From positions 1 to 64,000 of the forward strand of contig NZ_JBKEBF010000024.1 in the NCBI RefSeq assembly GCF_047973035.1: 64,000 bases of DNA, written 5' to 3'. The translations under genes and the position numbers were made by a program. Of the stretch, positions 18,201 to 24,709 are shown in pieces. Below the pieces are notes generated by a model. That model saw nothing but the letters and a program-made list of their open reading frames with translations, was not told where the DNA came from and searched no databases. This stretch comes from Oleidesulfovibrio sp047973035. GTDB lineage: Bacteria > Desulfobacterota > Desulfovibrionia > Desulfovibrionales > Desulfovibrionaceae. The number at the start of each line of letters is the position of its first letter. Within the stretch, counting starts at the first letter, position 1.

Positions 18201-18786
18201 TGGTCATATTTATGATGAAGAAGATCCTGCAGTTGTATGGGCTATTCTGGTAACCATCTTTACCGGACAGAAGTACGGCAAAAAAGTCGGTTTCTGCGGT
18301 CAGGGTGTGTCCAACAGCCGTATACTGCGTGGTATTGTAGCGATTGCCGGTATTATGTCTGCCTCGGTTGTGCCTGATACATATGCACAGACCAAGGTGG
18401 ATATGGCAGAAGTTGAAGCAGAAAATATCCCGACCAGTAAGTTGGGCGACTGGCTGCGCAGGCAGTATCTGCAGACTTTGCGTACACTTCTTGAGGAAAA
18501 TGGTTACGGCCACATCCTTAAGAAGTACAAGACCGCTGAAGACCTTATGGAGTGGTACGATGGTGAACTGAGCCGTCTGCATGAGCAGCTGCGCGAAAGC
18601 ATCGAAACCCCCAAAGAGAAGTTTTACAGGCAAGAGCTTGATAACTTCCGTATGGTCTTCCACAAGCTGGTTATTTACGCTTCGTGGGATTGGCAGGCGA
18701 CTGTTACCGACGCAATGCACCAGGCGGGTTTTGCCAACTTTGAAGAGCAGGCAAAGGCTCTTGAAGCGCAACGCAACAGAAAGTAA
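15205..18786 (+). CDS. PEP synthase-like pyruvate phosphotransferase with large insert and tail
   Basis: A 1193-residue enzyme of the PEP synthase / pyruvate phosphate dikinase family, which makes PEP from pyruvate and ATP. It has a lysine/alanine-rich start (residues 1-28), an ATP-grasp domain (about 45-430; VAVRSSAAGEDS), and the phosphohistidine domain with catalytic His530 in GGDTSHAAITSREL. The TIM-barrel PEP domain shows FKSNEYRNLLGG, IPSNAIMAKQF and GSNDMTQMVLATDRD, with active-site Cys1031 in FCGQG. Compared with E. coli PpsA (792 residues), about 165 extra charged, helical residues (roughly 645-830, coiled-coil-like) are inserted before RSRGFRTG. About 120 residues also follow the usual end. 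AGGAGG (15193-15197 region) precedes ATG 15205. Placement behind pyc suggests control of carbon flow around pyruvate. Confidence 0.88.
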   Translation: MAKAQAEKPKAEVKGQKAKAETTALTTQLVLNGAEITAIGEEAELLVGGKNYNTAIISQVEGVRSPQFRAISSVAFHKLLDETKVNASLVRSVLEKEYNSIDWNDSEINRDPEFLKKFVRNLADEIRQKAAASGAQNMLKTRTFINNVVEGFATSPEGIDQLRKRSVLVQAALLSADLPEEVANCVREAYNSICKEAGVEDVAVAVRSSAAGEDSRKKAFAGLQDTYLNIVGEAQAVEAYHWDCASAYNLRSMTYRREAILDAMARAEATGDESIAVAAKEEWAIENTSLSVCIMRMVNPVISGTAFSADTATGCQGTARRDLVSVDASYGLGEAVVGGMVTPDKFYVFQREDGQEVVIRQMGCKDKKIVNDEKGGTKMVPVPENEAFRWSLSLAQAEAVAKGVRSISKAYGGMIMDTEFCIDSSDRLWFVQARPETRWNEEFEKHPHTIFMRRLEVDEKAATNAEVILEGNGASRGAGQGTVKYLRSALELNKINKGDLLAAERTDPDMVPGMRIASAILADVGGDTSHAAITSRELGIPAVIGIQRLEILRSLDGQEVTVDGTRGKVYRGLLPLQEVGGEMDVSALPQTKTNVGLILADVGQAMFLSRLRDVPGFEVGLLRAEFMLGNISVHPQALEAYDNGELDIVVAAKLKELDARLTKVLRDQLGAGLIGLDMKLRDYVGLLTGLAQDIQQLTERENVRGTEEVLAMHRRMRELDHKLDEHVEQATRRLDVLKTSVNLEEHIRVVMGYDEELALLIGKDSDTIKRRAEIDATVKAMAERVADDPKVKDVMERIQALRNEVAQKSGMLKEMEEVRNVPSMIRDLIRSRGFRTGKEHYVQTLAQGLALFSMAFHGKEIIYRTTDFKSNEYRNLLGGSLFEHVEDNPMLGYRGVSRKLHDWEIEAFKLARGVFGGTNLMIMLPFVRTLEEARSMRRYLAQVHKLRSGVDGLKIILMSEIPSNAIMAKQFIQEFDGFSIGSNDMTQMVLATDRDNARLGHIYDEEDPAVVWAILVTIFTGQKYGKKVGFCGQGVSNSRILRGIVAIAGIMSASVVPDTYAQTKVDMAEVEAENIPTSKLGDWLRRQYLQTLRTLLEENGYGHILKKYKTAEDLMEWYDGELSRLHEQLRESIETPKEKFYRQELDNFRMVFHKLVIYASWDWQATVTDAMHQAGFANFEEQAKALEAQRNRK

Positions 18787-18808
18787 CAGACGAAGAATAA
18801 ATAGTCAT

Positions 18809-18840
18809 AAAGGGCTGTCCATCTGGGCAGCCCTTTTTTT
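18809..18840 (+). terminator. Rho-independent terminator of the pyc-pps region
   Basis: Stem AGGGCTG-TCC (18811-18820) with GGGCAGCCCT (18825-18834), loop ATCT, followed by an uninterrupted T run to 18840, 22 bases past the stop codon. Confidence 0.92.
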
Positions 18841-19084
18841 ATGTCTGAGTGCTGCCTGAAATCGGCTTGATGCATAATAGAAAGGGAGGCAGATAGTTGT
18901 GAACAGTATGGCTACGCTAGATTCATGAGAGGGTGCAGCGGATACGTTATGTCTGAGAGCGCTTTGGACGGGAGTGCGAGCGCGATGCTTTAGCCGTGGC
19001 AAAGGAGGCTGTCGTACTCAGGGGCGCTTGAAGGGAAGAGGAATTTCTGACGTGAGTTACTTTTTGTGTCGTGGAGCGGCTACT
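18841..19084. other. Intergenic stretch without recognisable gene
   Basis: The roughly 340-base gap between the PEP-synthase-like gene and the convergent M23 peptidase gene is bounded by a terminator at each end. The interior has only short open frames without ribosome binding sites, and I saw no RNA gene or long inverted repeat. Confidence 0.6.
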
Positions 19085-19116
19085 AAAAAAGGGCTGCCTT
19101 ATGAAGGCAGCCCTTT
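19085..19116 (-). terminator. Rho-independent terminator of the M23 peptidase gene
   Basis: A 13-bp perfect stem AAAGGGCTGCCTT / AAGGCAGCCCTTT (19088-19100 with 19104-19116), loop of three, with further T residues on the minus strand side. It starts 11 bases past the minus-strand stop. Confidence 0.9.
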
Positions 19117-19127
19117 ATGCTGGTTAG

Positions 19128-20435
19128 TTATTGCGCAAGGCGATCGGTAATGTTGTGCCGAATCCAGCGCTGGTCGAGCCATTCAAGAGGTTGTACCGGC
19201 AAGCCGGAAAGGATGACTCCGAAGTGCAGATGATCACCGCCTGCCATTCCTGTTGCACCGGTAAGTCCGAGAATATCGCCCCGGTTTACGGTATCGCCGT
19301 CTTTGACGTGCATCTCTGAAAGGTGGGCGTAGAGTGTTTGCAAACCAAGCCCGTGGTCAACAATCACGCAAAGGCCATAAATGCCCATATCATCCGCAAA
19401 AACGACAGTGCCGTTGTTTGCGGCAGGTACAGGTGCACGTGCGATGGACGCCATATCGAGGCCCAGATGGTATTGGTCGTCTACCTTCTGGCCTTTGTAC
19501 ATATATGAGCGGTGATCAGCAAAGCGTGCACGGTTGCTGGCATTGGGCAGGTTCAGGAATCTGCCGGACCAGAGCATGGTAGGCGATGTTTTGTGTCCGA
19601 TGCTGAGAAGCGCTGCACGGTTAGCTTTTCTCAGATCACGGTTGACCTTAAGGAAGCGTTCCAAAGAGGACATCTGTCCGGGGAACTCGTCTGTAAAGTC
19701 CTGCATTTTGCTGTCAAGGAAGGAGTCAGGCAGAGGAATGGTGTCAACTCTGAACTCGACATGCAGCGGCTTGATTGCAAGCGCGATAGACGTAACGTTA
19801 CCTGCTTCGTCTTCTGCCGTTACTCTGGGAGCAAAGTTGCTGGTAGTCATGTAGTACGGAAAAGCAAAGAAGCACAAGTAGCTGCCGTCAGGCTGCCGGT
19901 ATCCGGGGAAGTATAAATCTTCCACGGTCACGCCTGTACTTTTGACTTCTTCGTTTACCGTATAAGCGATACAGGCAGTTCCGCCACGGCGCACGTACGG
20001 GGGAAGTGTTGTTACACTGATGCGCGGAGGCTGGCTGTCCAGTCGCAGGGTAAAGGTCTGGGTAGAGGTGTTCCCTTTGCCGAAACCGGAAAATGAGGCA
20101 TCAGTAGCCTTTACGATGATTTTGACAGAGCCTTCGCCAAAATCAGCGCTTTCCTTCAATGAGAATTCAGCAGTGCGAGATACAAGCTTGTCGGTCCATT
20201 CTTCATCCAGTGCGACAAATTCACGACTGTTTTTCTGAACGCGGACACTGAGCGCTTTAACGCCGCTTTCAACGTCCTTTACGTTCAGAGTGAAAGGTGT
20301 CTGGGGGGAAATGCGTCCTTCAGCAGGGGTTAGTGTCATCTGAGGGCCTGCCTGATCGCGGAACAGCAAAAAGCCAACAAGAACAAGACCGCCCACAAGA
20401 GTCAGGAGAACGGTGGACAGCAAGAATTTTTTCAT
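19128..20435 (-). CDS. M23-family zinc metallopeptidase, membrane-anchored
   Basis: A 435-residue murein hydrolase-type protein. An N-terminal signal anchor (about residues 5-27, KKFLLSTVLLTLVGGLVLVG) would place the rest in the periplasm. About 220 residues of Ig-like, beta-rich sequence follow. The C-terminal LytM/M23 domain has the zinc ligands visible in YHLGLDMAS (HxxxD), LYAHLSE and GGDHLHFGV. All catalytic positions are intact, so endopeptidase activity on peptidoglycan cross-links is expected. The start is ATG 20435, chosen because the lysines and hydrophobic segment begin there; GGAG lies about ten bases upstream. The upstream in-frame extension to 20492 is low complexity and overlaps a hairpin (20461-20489). 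Confidence 0.88.
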   Translation of the reverse strand: MKKFLLSTVLLTLVGGLVLVGFLLFRDQAGPQMTLTPAEGRISPQTPFTLNVKDVESGVKALSVRVQKNSREFVALDEEWTDKLVSRTAEFSLKESADFGEGSVKIIVKATDASFSGFGKGNTSTQTFTLRLDSQPPRISVTTLPPYVRRGGTACIAYTVNEEVKSTGVTVEDLYFPGYRQPDGSYLCFFAFPYYMTTSNFAPRVTAEDEAGNVTSIALAIKPLHVEFRVDTIPLPDSFLDSKMQDFTDEFPGQMSSLERFLKVNRDLRKANRAALLSIGHKTSPTMLWSGRFLNLPNASNRARFADHRSYMYKGQKVDDQYHLGLDMASIARAPVPAANNGTVVFADDMGIYGLCVIVDHGLGLQTLYAHLSEMHVKDGDTVNRGDILGLTGATGMAGGDHLHFGVILSGLPVQPLEWLDQRWIRHNITDRLAQ

Positions 20436-20517
20436 TGGAATCTGGCTCCAGTTACAATGCAATGGCCGCTCGCTCCGCGAACGGCCGTTCAATAGACAAA
20501 TGAGGCTGGTGCAGCGC

Positions 20518-20946
20518 CTAGGTTTCTTCCACTGCGTCCAGAAGGGTAATGGTCAGCTTTAAAAAGTCGGCTTCCGTTACAATGCCTACAAGTGTTTCAT
20601 TCTCGACCACCGGCAGGCAGCCGTATTTGTGGCGGAATAAAATCTCTGCAGCATCTCGCAACCTTAATTCCGGCGAAACGGTACGCACATCGGTACGCAT
20701 AATTTCTTTTACCGGAATGCCTGAGTCAATTTCATCCTGCACAGTGTTATCTACTTCTGCAAAACGTGAGATTGTAGCTTCAAGAATATTGCGGTGAGTA
20801 AGCAGCCCGATAAACCGTTTCTGTTCATCCACAATGGGGATATGGCGTATACGGGCAAGCTGCATTAATGATCGCGCAGTCTTAAGCGAATCTGTAGTCT
20901 GTAACGTAAACAACTCTGTAGTCATCAGGTCACCGACATTAAGCAT
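20518..20946 (-). CDS. CBS-domain pair protein
   Basis: A 142-residue protein made almost entirely of two CBS domains (about 6-62 and 76-134), a module that binds adenine nucleotides and senses energy state. Typical segments are HIPIVDEQKRFIGLLTHRNIL and YGCLPVVENETLVGIVTEAD. There is no effector domain, so its partner is unknown. It is upstream of the M23 peptidase gene on the same strand, 82 bases away, with a GGCCG inverted repeat (20461-20489) between them. A second stand-alone CBS gene with similar layout lies at 50898-51350. Confidence 0.88.
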   Translation of the reverse strand: MLNVGDLMTTELFTLQTTDSLKTARSLMQLARIRHIPIVDEQKRFIGLLTHRNILEATISRFAEVDNTVQDEIDSGIPVKEIMRTDVRTVSPELRLRDAAEILFRHKYGCLPVVENETLVGIVTEADFLKLTITLLDAVEET

Positions 20947-21069
20947 ATGAGCCTCCGGGACGTGTTTCCTGCAAGTTTGGCATACTCTGGGCGGATGTCA
21001 AGATGGGAAGCATGCGGTACATTTTATCTTTATTCTGCTCCTAAGGTTGACTTGAGGCTGAAAATCTGA

Positions 21070-21098
21070 TTTCCAACCAAAGCCCAGCCTGTTATTGT
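21070..21098 (+). promoter_or_regulatory. Putative extended -10 promoter of pcm
   Basis: TTTCCA (21070-21075), 17 bases, then TATTGT (21093-21098) preceded by TGT, an extended -10. It is 45 bases before the chosen pcm start. Confidence 0.4.
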
Positions 21099-21142
21099 CA
21101 TCGGTACAGGGCGATCATTATGCCGAAGGAAGCCATTCGATT

Positions 21143-21784
21143 ATGATTGATAAAAGGCGCAGCAGAGAGCGCATGGTGCGAGAACAACTGGTGGCCAGAG
21201 GGATAACGGATTCTGCAGTACTTACCGCAATGCAGAAAATTCCGCGTCACCTGTTCGTTCAGGAAGCATTGCAGGCTCAGGCATATGAAGATCATCCTTT
21301 GCCTATAGGGTATGGTCAGACCATTTCACAACCGTTTATCGTGGCATTAATGTCACAGATAATTAAAGCCGAACCCGGTATGAAAGTGCTGGAAATCGGG
21401 ACCGGGTCGGGATATCAGGCGGCCGTTCTGGCTGAAATGGGTCTGGATGTCTATACCGTCGAGCGAATCCCGGAACTGTACCATCATACACGAAAGCTGT
21501 TGCGTGACCTTGGCTATACCAAAGTACGCACTAAGCTTGACGATGGAACCATGGGCTGGCCGCTGGCCGCTCCTTATGATCGAATTCTTGTTACTGCGGG
21601 CGGCCCCGGTATTCCCGAGCCGTTGGCCGACCAGTTGGCAGATCCCGGTGTGATGGCGATTCCTGTCGGGGCGTCGCGTCGGGAACAGGAACTCTACCTG
21701 ATGAAAAAACAAGACGGGACTCTGTCATATGAAAATTACGGCAAGGTTGTTTTTGTAGACCTTGTCGGTAACCATGGATGGTAG
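21143..21784 (+). CDS. pcm: Protein-L-isoaspartate O-methyltransferase
   Basis: A 213-residue SAM-dependent enzyme that methylates isoaspartyl residues of damaged proteins so that they can be repaired. Family signatures are IGYGQTISQPFIVALM near residue 56, the SAM-binding VLEIGTGSGYQAAVLAEMG near residue 78, and RILVTAGGPGIPEPL near residue 146. The length matches the family. I start at ATG 21143 (MIDKRRSRERMV); an AAGGA lies 12 bases upstream. The longer frame starts with a TTG at 21095 and lacks a ribosome binding site. The DedA-like gene follows after 10 bases. Confidence 0.92.
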   Translation: MIDKRRSRERMVREQLVARGITDSAVLTAMQKIPRHLFVQEALQAQAYEDHPLPIGYGQTISQPFIVALMSQIIKAEPGMKVLEIGTGSGYQAAVLAEMGLDVYTVERIPELYHHTRKLLRDLGYTKVRTKLDDGTMGWPLAAPYDRILVTAGGPGIPEPLADQLADPGVMAIPVGASRREQELYLMKKQDGTLSYENYGKVVFVDLVGNHGW

Positions 21785-21794
21785 GTGTGACAGT

Positions 21795-22379
21795 ATGAGT
21801 CTTTTTAAACCTCTGCTTGACCGTCTGTGGCGCATGGCAGACACTGCCGGTGCTACACGGGTACTTGCTCTGGTTTCTTTTACCGAATCGGTATTTTTTC
21901 CGATTCCACCTGACTTGCTGCTGATTCCCATGGCTCTGGCCAGAAGGGAAAAGGCAATGCGTCTTGCGCTTATCTGTTTAGTCTCATCGCTGTTAGGCGG
22001 TGTGGTGGGCTACTTTTTAGGCTATTTTTTTATGGAAGTAGTAGGCATGCCAATTGTGCGGTTCTATGGCTTGCTTGAAAAATATGATGCAATTCGAGTC
22101 TGGTACGAAACATACGATGCATGGGCAGTTGCGATTGCGGGTCTTACGCCCATTCCGTATAAAGTGTGTACTCTCACTGCAGGCGCTTTCCGCATTGATT
22201 TTTTAGTTTTTTTGATTGCTTCTGTTCTTAGTCGCGGATTGCGTTTTTTTGTAATTGCAGGGCTTATTTACTTGTTCGGGGATAAGGTTCGTTATTTTCT
22301 TGAGCGCCGTTTCGATCTGGTTTTGATTGCATTTACGGTGCTGGGGATAGCCGGCTTTGTCGCCCTTAAGTATTTTTAG
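21795..22379 (+). CDS. DedA/YqaA-type membrane protein (VTT domain)
   Basis: A 194-residue integral membrane protein of the SNARE-associated / VTT family. Hydrophobic segments lie about residues 16-46, 50-80, 110-150 and 165-194, with the family feature TPIPYKVCTLTAGAF near residue 118. A proline-rich FFPIPPDLLLIP stretch near residue 34 is typical for these proteins, thought to act in lipid or proton-coupled transport. The start at ATG 21795 follows the pcm stop by 10 bases, so the two genes are probably cotranscribed. The exact substrate is unknown. Confidence 0.85.
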   Translation: MSLFKPLLDRLWRMADTAGATRVLALVSFTESVFFPIPPDLLLIPMALARREKAMRLALICLVSSLLGGVVGYFLGYFFMEVVGMPIVRFYGLLEKYDAIRVWYETYDAWAVAIAGLTPIPYKVCTLTAGAFRIDFLVFLIASVLSRGLRFFVIAGLIYLFGDKVRYFLERRFDLVLIAFTVLGIAGFVALKYF

Positions 22380-22412
22380 GAGTCCGGCCGCGCTGGTGGC
22401 CGGGAATCGATG

Positions 22413-22447
22413 CTGGCAGACAGGTGTCTGTGCCGGAAGTTTTTTTT
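22413..22447 (+). terminator. Terminator or attenuator directly before mrp
   Basis: An imperfect hairpin (22413-22422 with 22425-22436, bulged TG) is followed by eight T (22440-22447). The T run touches the AAGGAG ribosome binding site of the next gene (22448-22453). A second GC stem, CCGGCC / GGCCGG, lies just upstream (22384-22404 region). Confidence 0.55.
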
Positions 22448-22461
22448 AAGGAGTATGCGAA

Positions 22462-23358
22462 ATGTCATCGTGTAAAAGTCGCCCCGATAGTCTGAAAGGG
22501 GGCGATATCGCCAAAAATGCTTTTGGTGCGTCACAGCAGGAGCTGAATATTCAATCCGTGCTGCAGCGCATCCGCTACAAGCTGTTCATTATGAGCGGCA
22601 AGGGCGGTGTAGGTAAAAGTTCGGTTACTGTAAATACCGCTGCGGCTCTGGCTGCCAAAGGCTTTAAAGTAGGCATTCTGGACGTGGATATTCACGGCCC
22701 CAGTGTACCTAATTTGCTTGGAGTGAAGTCCGGCCTTGAAGTTGATGAAAAGACACAGAGAATCTGTCCTGCCGCTTACAGCGAGAATCTGTTTGTTGTA
22801 TCTATGGATTCGCTTTTGAAAGACCGTGACTCTGCTGTACTCTGGCGCGGACCAAAAAAGACCGCCGCCATCCGCCAGTTTGTTTCTGACGTGGAGTGGG
22901 GCGAGCTTGATTTTCTTCTGATCGACTCTCCTCCCGGCACCGGTGACGAGCACATGACCGTTCTTAAGACTATTCCCGACGCTCTTTGTGTGGTTGTTAC
23001 CACCCCGCAGGAAGTCTCTCTGGCTGACGTCAGAAAAGCCATCAACTTCCTGCAGTATGCTCAGTCCAATGTTCTGGGTATTGTAGAAAATATGAGTGGC
23101 CTTGTCTGTCCTCATTGTGGTGGCGAAATTTCGCTCTTCAAGAAAGGCGGAGGCAAAGAACTGGCCGAACGCTATGGACTGCCTTTCCTCGGAGCCGTTC
23201 CGCTTGACCCAGCGACTGTAGTTGCTGCGGATGTCGGACGTCCGGTAGTATTGCTTGAGGGAGAATCTCACGCAAAGACCGGCTTCCTTGATCTGGCGGA
23301 CAAAATCGTTCATGCCTGCGAGAACAGTCTGGAAGTGATCGCAAGCGTACATGCCTGA
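22462..23358 (+). CDS. mrp: Mrp/NBP35-family Fe-S carrier P-loop ATPase
   Basis: A 298-residue ParA/MinD-like ATPase that assembles or carries 4Fe-4S clusters to apoproteins. It shows the deviant Walker A MSGKGGVGKSSV near residue 45, a Walker B region DFLLIDSPPGTGDEH near residue 154, and the cluster-binding CPHC near residue 216. It lacks the N-terminal DUF59 domain of some Mrp proteins. AAGGAG lies eight bases upstream of ATG 22462, immediately behind a hairpin with a T run, so expression may depend on read-through. It is monocistronic: a clear terminator follows. Confidence 0.92.
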   Translation: MSSCKSRPDSLKGGDIAKNAFGASQQELNIQSVLQRIRYKLFIMSGKGGVGKSSVTVNTAAALAAKGFKVGILDVDIHGPSVPNLLGVKSGLEVDEKTQRICPAAYSENLFVVSMDSLLKDRDSAVLWRGPKKTAAIRQFVSDVEWGELDFLLIDSPPGTGDEHMTVLKTIPDALCVVVTTPQEVSLADVRKAINFLQYAQSNVLGIVENMSGLVCPHCGGEISLFKKGGGKELAERYGLPFLGAVPLDPATVVAADVGRPVVLLEGESHAKTGFLDLADKIVHACENSLEVIASVHA

Positions 23359-23363
23359 TAGCG

Positions 23364-23389
23364 ACGGGGCCTTCTGGCCCCGTTCTTTT
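23364..23389 (+). terminator. Rho-independent terminator of mrp
   Basis: Perfect 8-bp stem ACGGGGCC / GGCCCCGT with TTCT loop, followed by TCTTTT, five bases past the stop codon. Confidence 0.9.
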
Positions 23390-23417
23390 AGTATCTGTGT
23401 TTTTTACGAGATGAGTT

Positions 23418-23446
23418 TTGCTGTGCTGCAGCTTTTTTGCTACACT
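23418..23446 (+). promoter_or_regulatory. Putative extended -10 promoter of the pgsA operon
   Basis: TTGCTG (23418-23423), 17 bases, TACACT (23441-23446) with TGC directly before it. A perfect TATAAT also occurs at 23456-23461 but without a -35 partner at proper spacing. Confidence 0.45.
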
Positions 23447-23482
23447 GTCTCCATATATAATCCATGGGGGTCTAGGTAACCT

Positions 23483-24034
23483 ATGTTTACTTTGGCTAAT
23501 AAGATAACTCTGTTCCGTATCCTTATTGTACCCCTTATTGTGCTGCTTTTGTACTTTCCGGGCCGCATTACCTGTCTTTTGGCTATGATAGGTTTTATGT
23601 TGGCTTCAATTTCTGATATGCTTGACGGACATATTGCCCGCAAGTCGAATACTGTTACCAGCTTCGGCAAGTTTCTTGACCCGTTGGCAGACAAGCTGCT
23701 TATCAGTTCCGTTCTTGTAATGCTGTCTGCTTTGGGCTGGGTTCCGGCATGGGTTGTTATTGTTATCATCTGTCGTGAGCTGATAGTGACTGGTTTGCGG
23801 GCAATTGCCGCTGATGAAGGTGTCGTGATTGCAGCCGACAAGTTTGGCAAGATGAAAACCATACTGCAGATGCTTGCACTGACACCTTTGCTTCTGCATT
23901 ACCCGTGGTTTGGCTTTGATCCTAATCCCATCGGGCAGATTCTGCTTTACATGGCATTGATTCTCACTGTATTTTCTGGCGGAAACTACCTGTATGCGTT
24001 TTATAAAAACTGGCGTGCGGGCGATTCGGTATAG
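23483..24034 (+). CDS. pgsA: CDP-diacylglycerol--glycerol-3-phosphate 3-phosphatidyltransferase
   Basis: A 183-residue membrane enzyme that makes phosphatidylglycerol phosphate, the committed step to phosphatidylglycerol. The CDP-alcohol phosphotransferase signature is complete: D-G-x2-A-R, eight residues, G, then D-x3-D within MLDGHIARKSN and FGKFLDPLADK near residues 49-73. Several membrane helices follow, ending with YLYAFYKNWRAG. The start is ATG 23483. Three small genes follow on the same strand with short gaps or overlaps, so pgsA probably heads an envelope/cell-division operon. Confidence 0.93.
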   Translation: MFTLANKITLFRILIVPLIVLLLYFPGRITCLLAMIGFMLASISDMLDGHIARKSNTVTSFGKFLDPLADKLLISSVLVMLSALGWVPAWVVIVIICRELIVTGLRAIAADEGVVIAADKFGKMKTILQMLALTPLLLHYPWFGFDPNPIGQILLYMALILTVFSGGNYLYAFYKNWRAGDSV

Positions 24035-24105
24035 CCATTGCTGGCTTGATGTTGTGCCTGTTCACTGTACGACATCCGGAGCCACAGGCTTTGCGGGAGA
24101 ATAGT

Positions 24106-24378
24106 GTGCGAGAAAATGAAGAACTCCAGAGCAGGTTGAGGAATTGTCTGCAGACCATTCTGGAGCTGGAACCCGATCTGGAAGATCTGGATATCGGTCA
24201 GGAACTGATGAAAGAACTCAGCACGCTGAAGTCTTTTATGAAAAAGCTTGATAATGTTGAGCTGGAAGAATCAGATGTGTTGCGGATAGAAAAGGCGACG
24301 GCTAATTTTTTGAAAGAATTAGAAGGTCCTTTGGCCATTTATAGAAAACAACAGGCTACGCGCCCCTACCTGCAATAA
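24106..24378 (+). CDS. Conserved-looking small helical protein of unknown function
   Basis: A 90-residue acidic, leucine-rich protein without membrane segment, predicted to be mostly alpha-helical (heptad-like leucines in the first 60 residues, ELEPDLEDLDIGQELMKEL). I start at GTG 24106 because GGGAG lies six bases upstream; an upstream ATG at 24046 has no ribosome binding site. It stands 71 bases after pgsA and four bases before the FtsB-like gene. That spacing suggests cotranslation with the division gene. I recognise no family and assign no function. Confidence 0.7.
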   Translation: MRENEELQSRLRNCLQTILELEPDLEDLDIGQELMKELSTLKSFMKKLDNVELEESDVLRIEKATANFLKELEGPLAIYRKQQATRPYLQ

Positions 24379-24382
24379 TCAG

Positions 24383-24709
24383 ATGCGTTGGCGGCATATT
24401 GTTATCAGTGTGTCGCTTCTGCTTAACCTGATCATGGTGTACACTTTGATCTGGGGTGAGCAGGGGCTGATTGCATACAACGATTTGAAGACAGAGTCTG
24501 AGAGGCTGAAAAGACAGATTGTTGAACTGGACAGCCGTAATGTTGCACTAAGTCGGGAGATCAGACTGCTTCAGTCTGATAATCGGTACATAGAGAAAAT
24601 GATTCGTAAGCGGATGAATTTTGTAAAAAACGACGAAGTGCTGTATATTTTCCCCGAAAAGATGCCCCAGAACGTCTCAGGAGCGGCTTCCGATGAACGA
24701 GAAGATTAA
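24383..24709 (+). CDS. FtsB/DivIC-family septum formation initiator protein
   Basis: A 108-residue bitopic membrane protein. A short cytoplasmic start, one membrane helix (about residues 5-24), then a coiled coil (about 32-72; YNDLKTESERLKRQIVELDS) and the family end RKRMNFVKNDEVLYIFPE. FtsB-type proteins form the FtsB-FtsL-FtsQ complex that activates septal peptidoglycan synthesis. There is no clear ribosome binding site; the start is four bases from the previous stop, so translation is probably coupled. The 3' end overlaps the next gene by 17 bases. Confidence 0.88.
   Translation: MRWRHIVISVSLLLNLIMVYTLIWGEQGLIAYNDLKTESERLKRQIVELDSRNVALSREIRLLQSDNRYIEKMIRKRMNFVKNDEVLYIFPEKMPQNVSGAASDERED

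Noticed and set aside
16672..18771. Antisense open frame of 699 codons across the PEP-synthase-like gene
   Set aside because: It lies wholly opposite a gene with complete catalytic motifs, has no ribosome binding site, and is Cys/His-rich in the way shadow frames of this codon bias are.
22531..23352. Antisense 273-codon frame across mrp
   Set aside because: The sense gene has a complete P-loop ATPase sequence; the antisense product has no motif.
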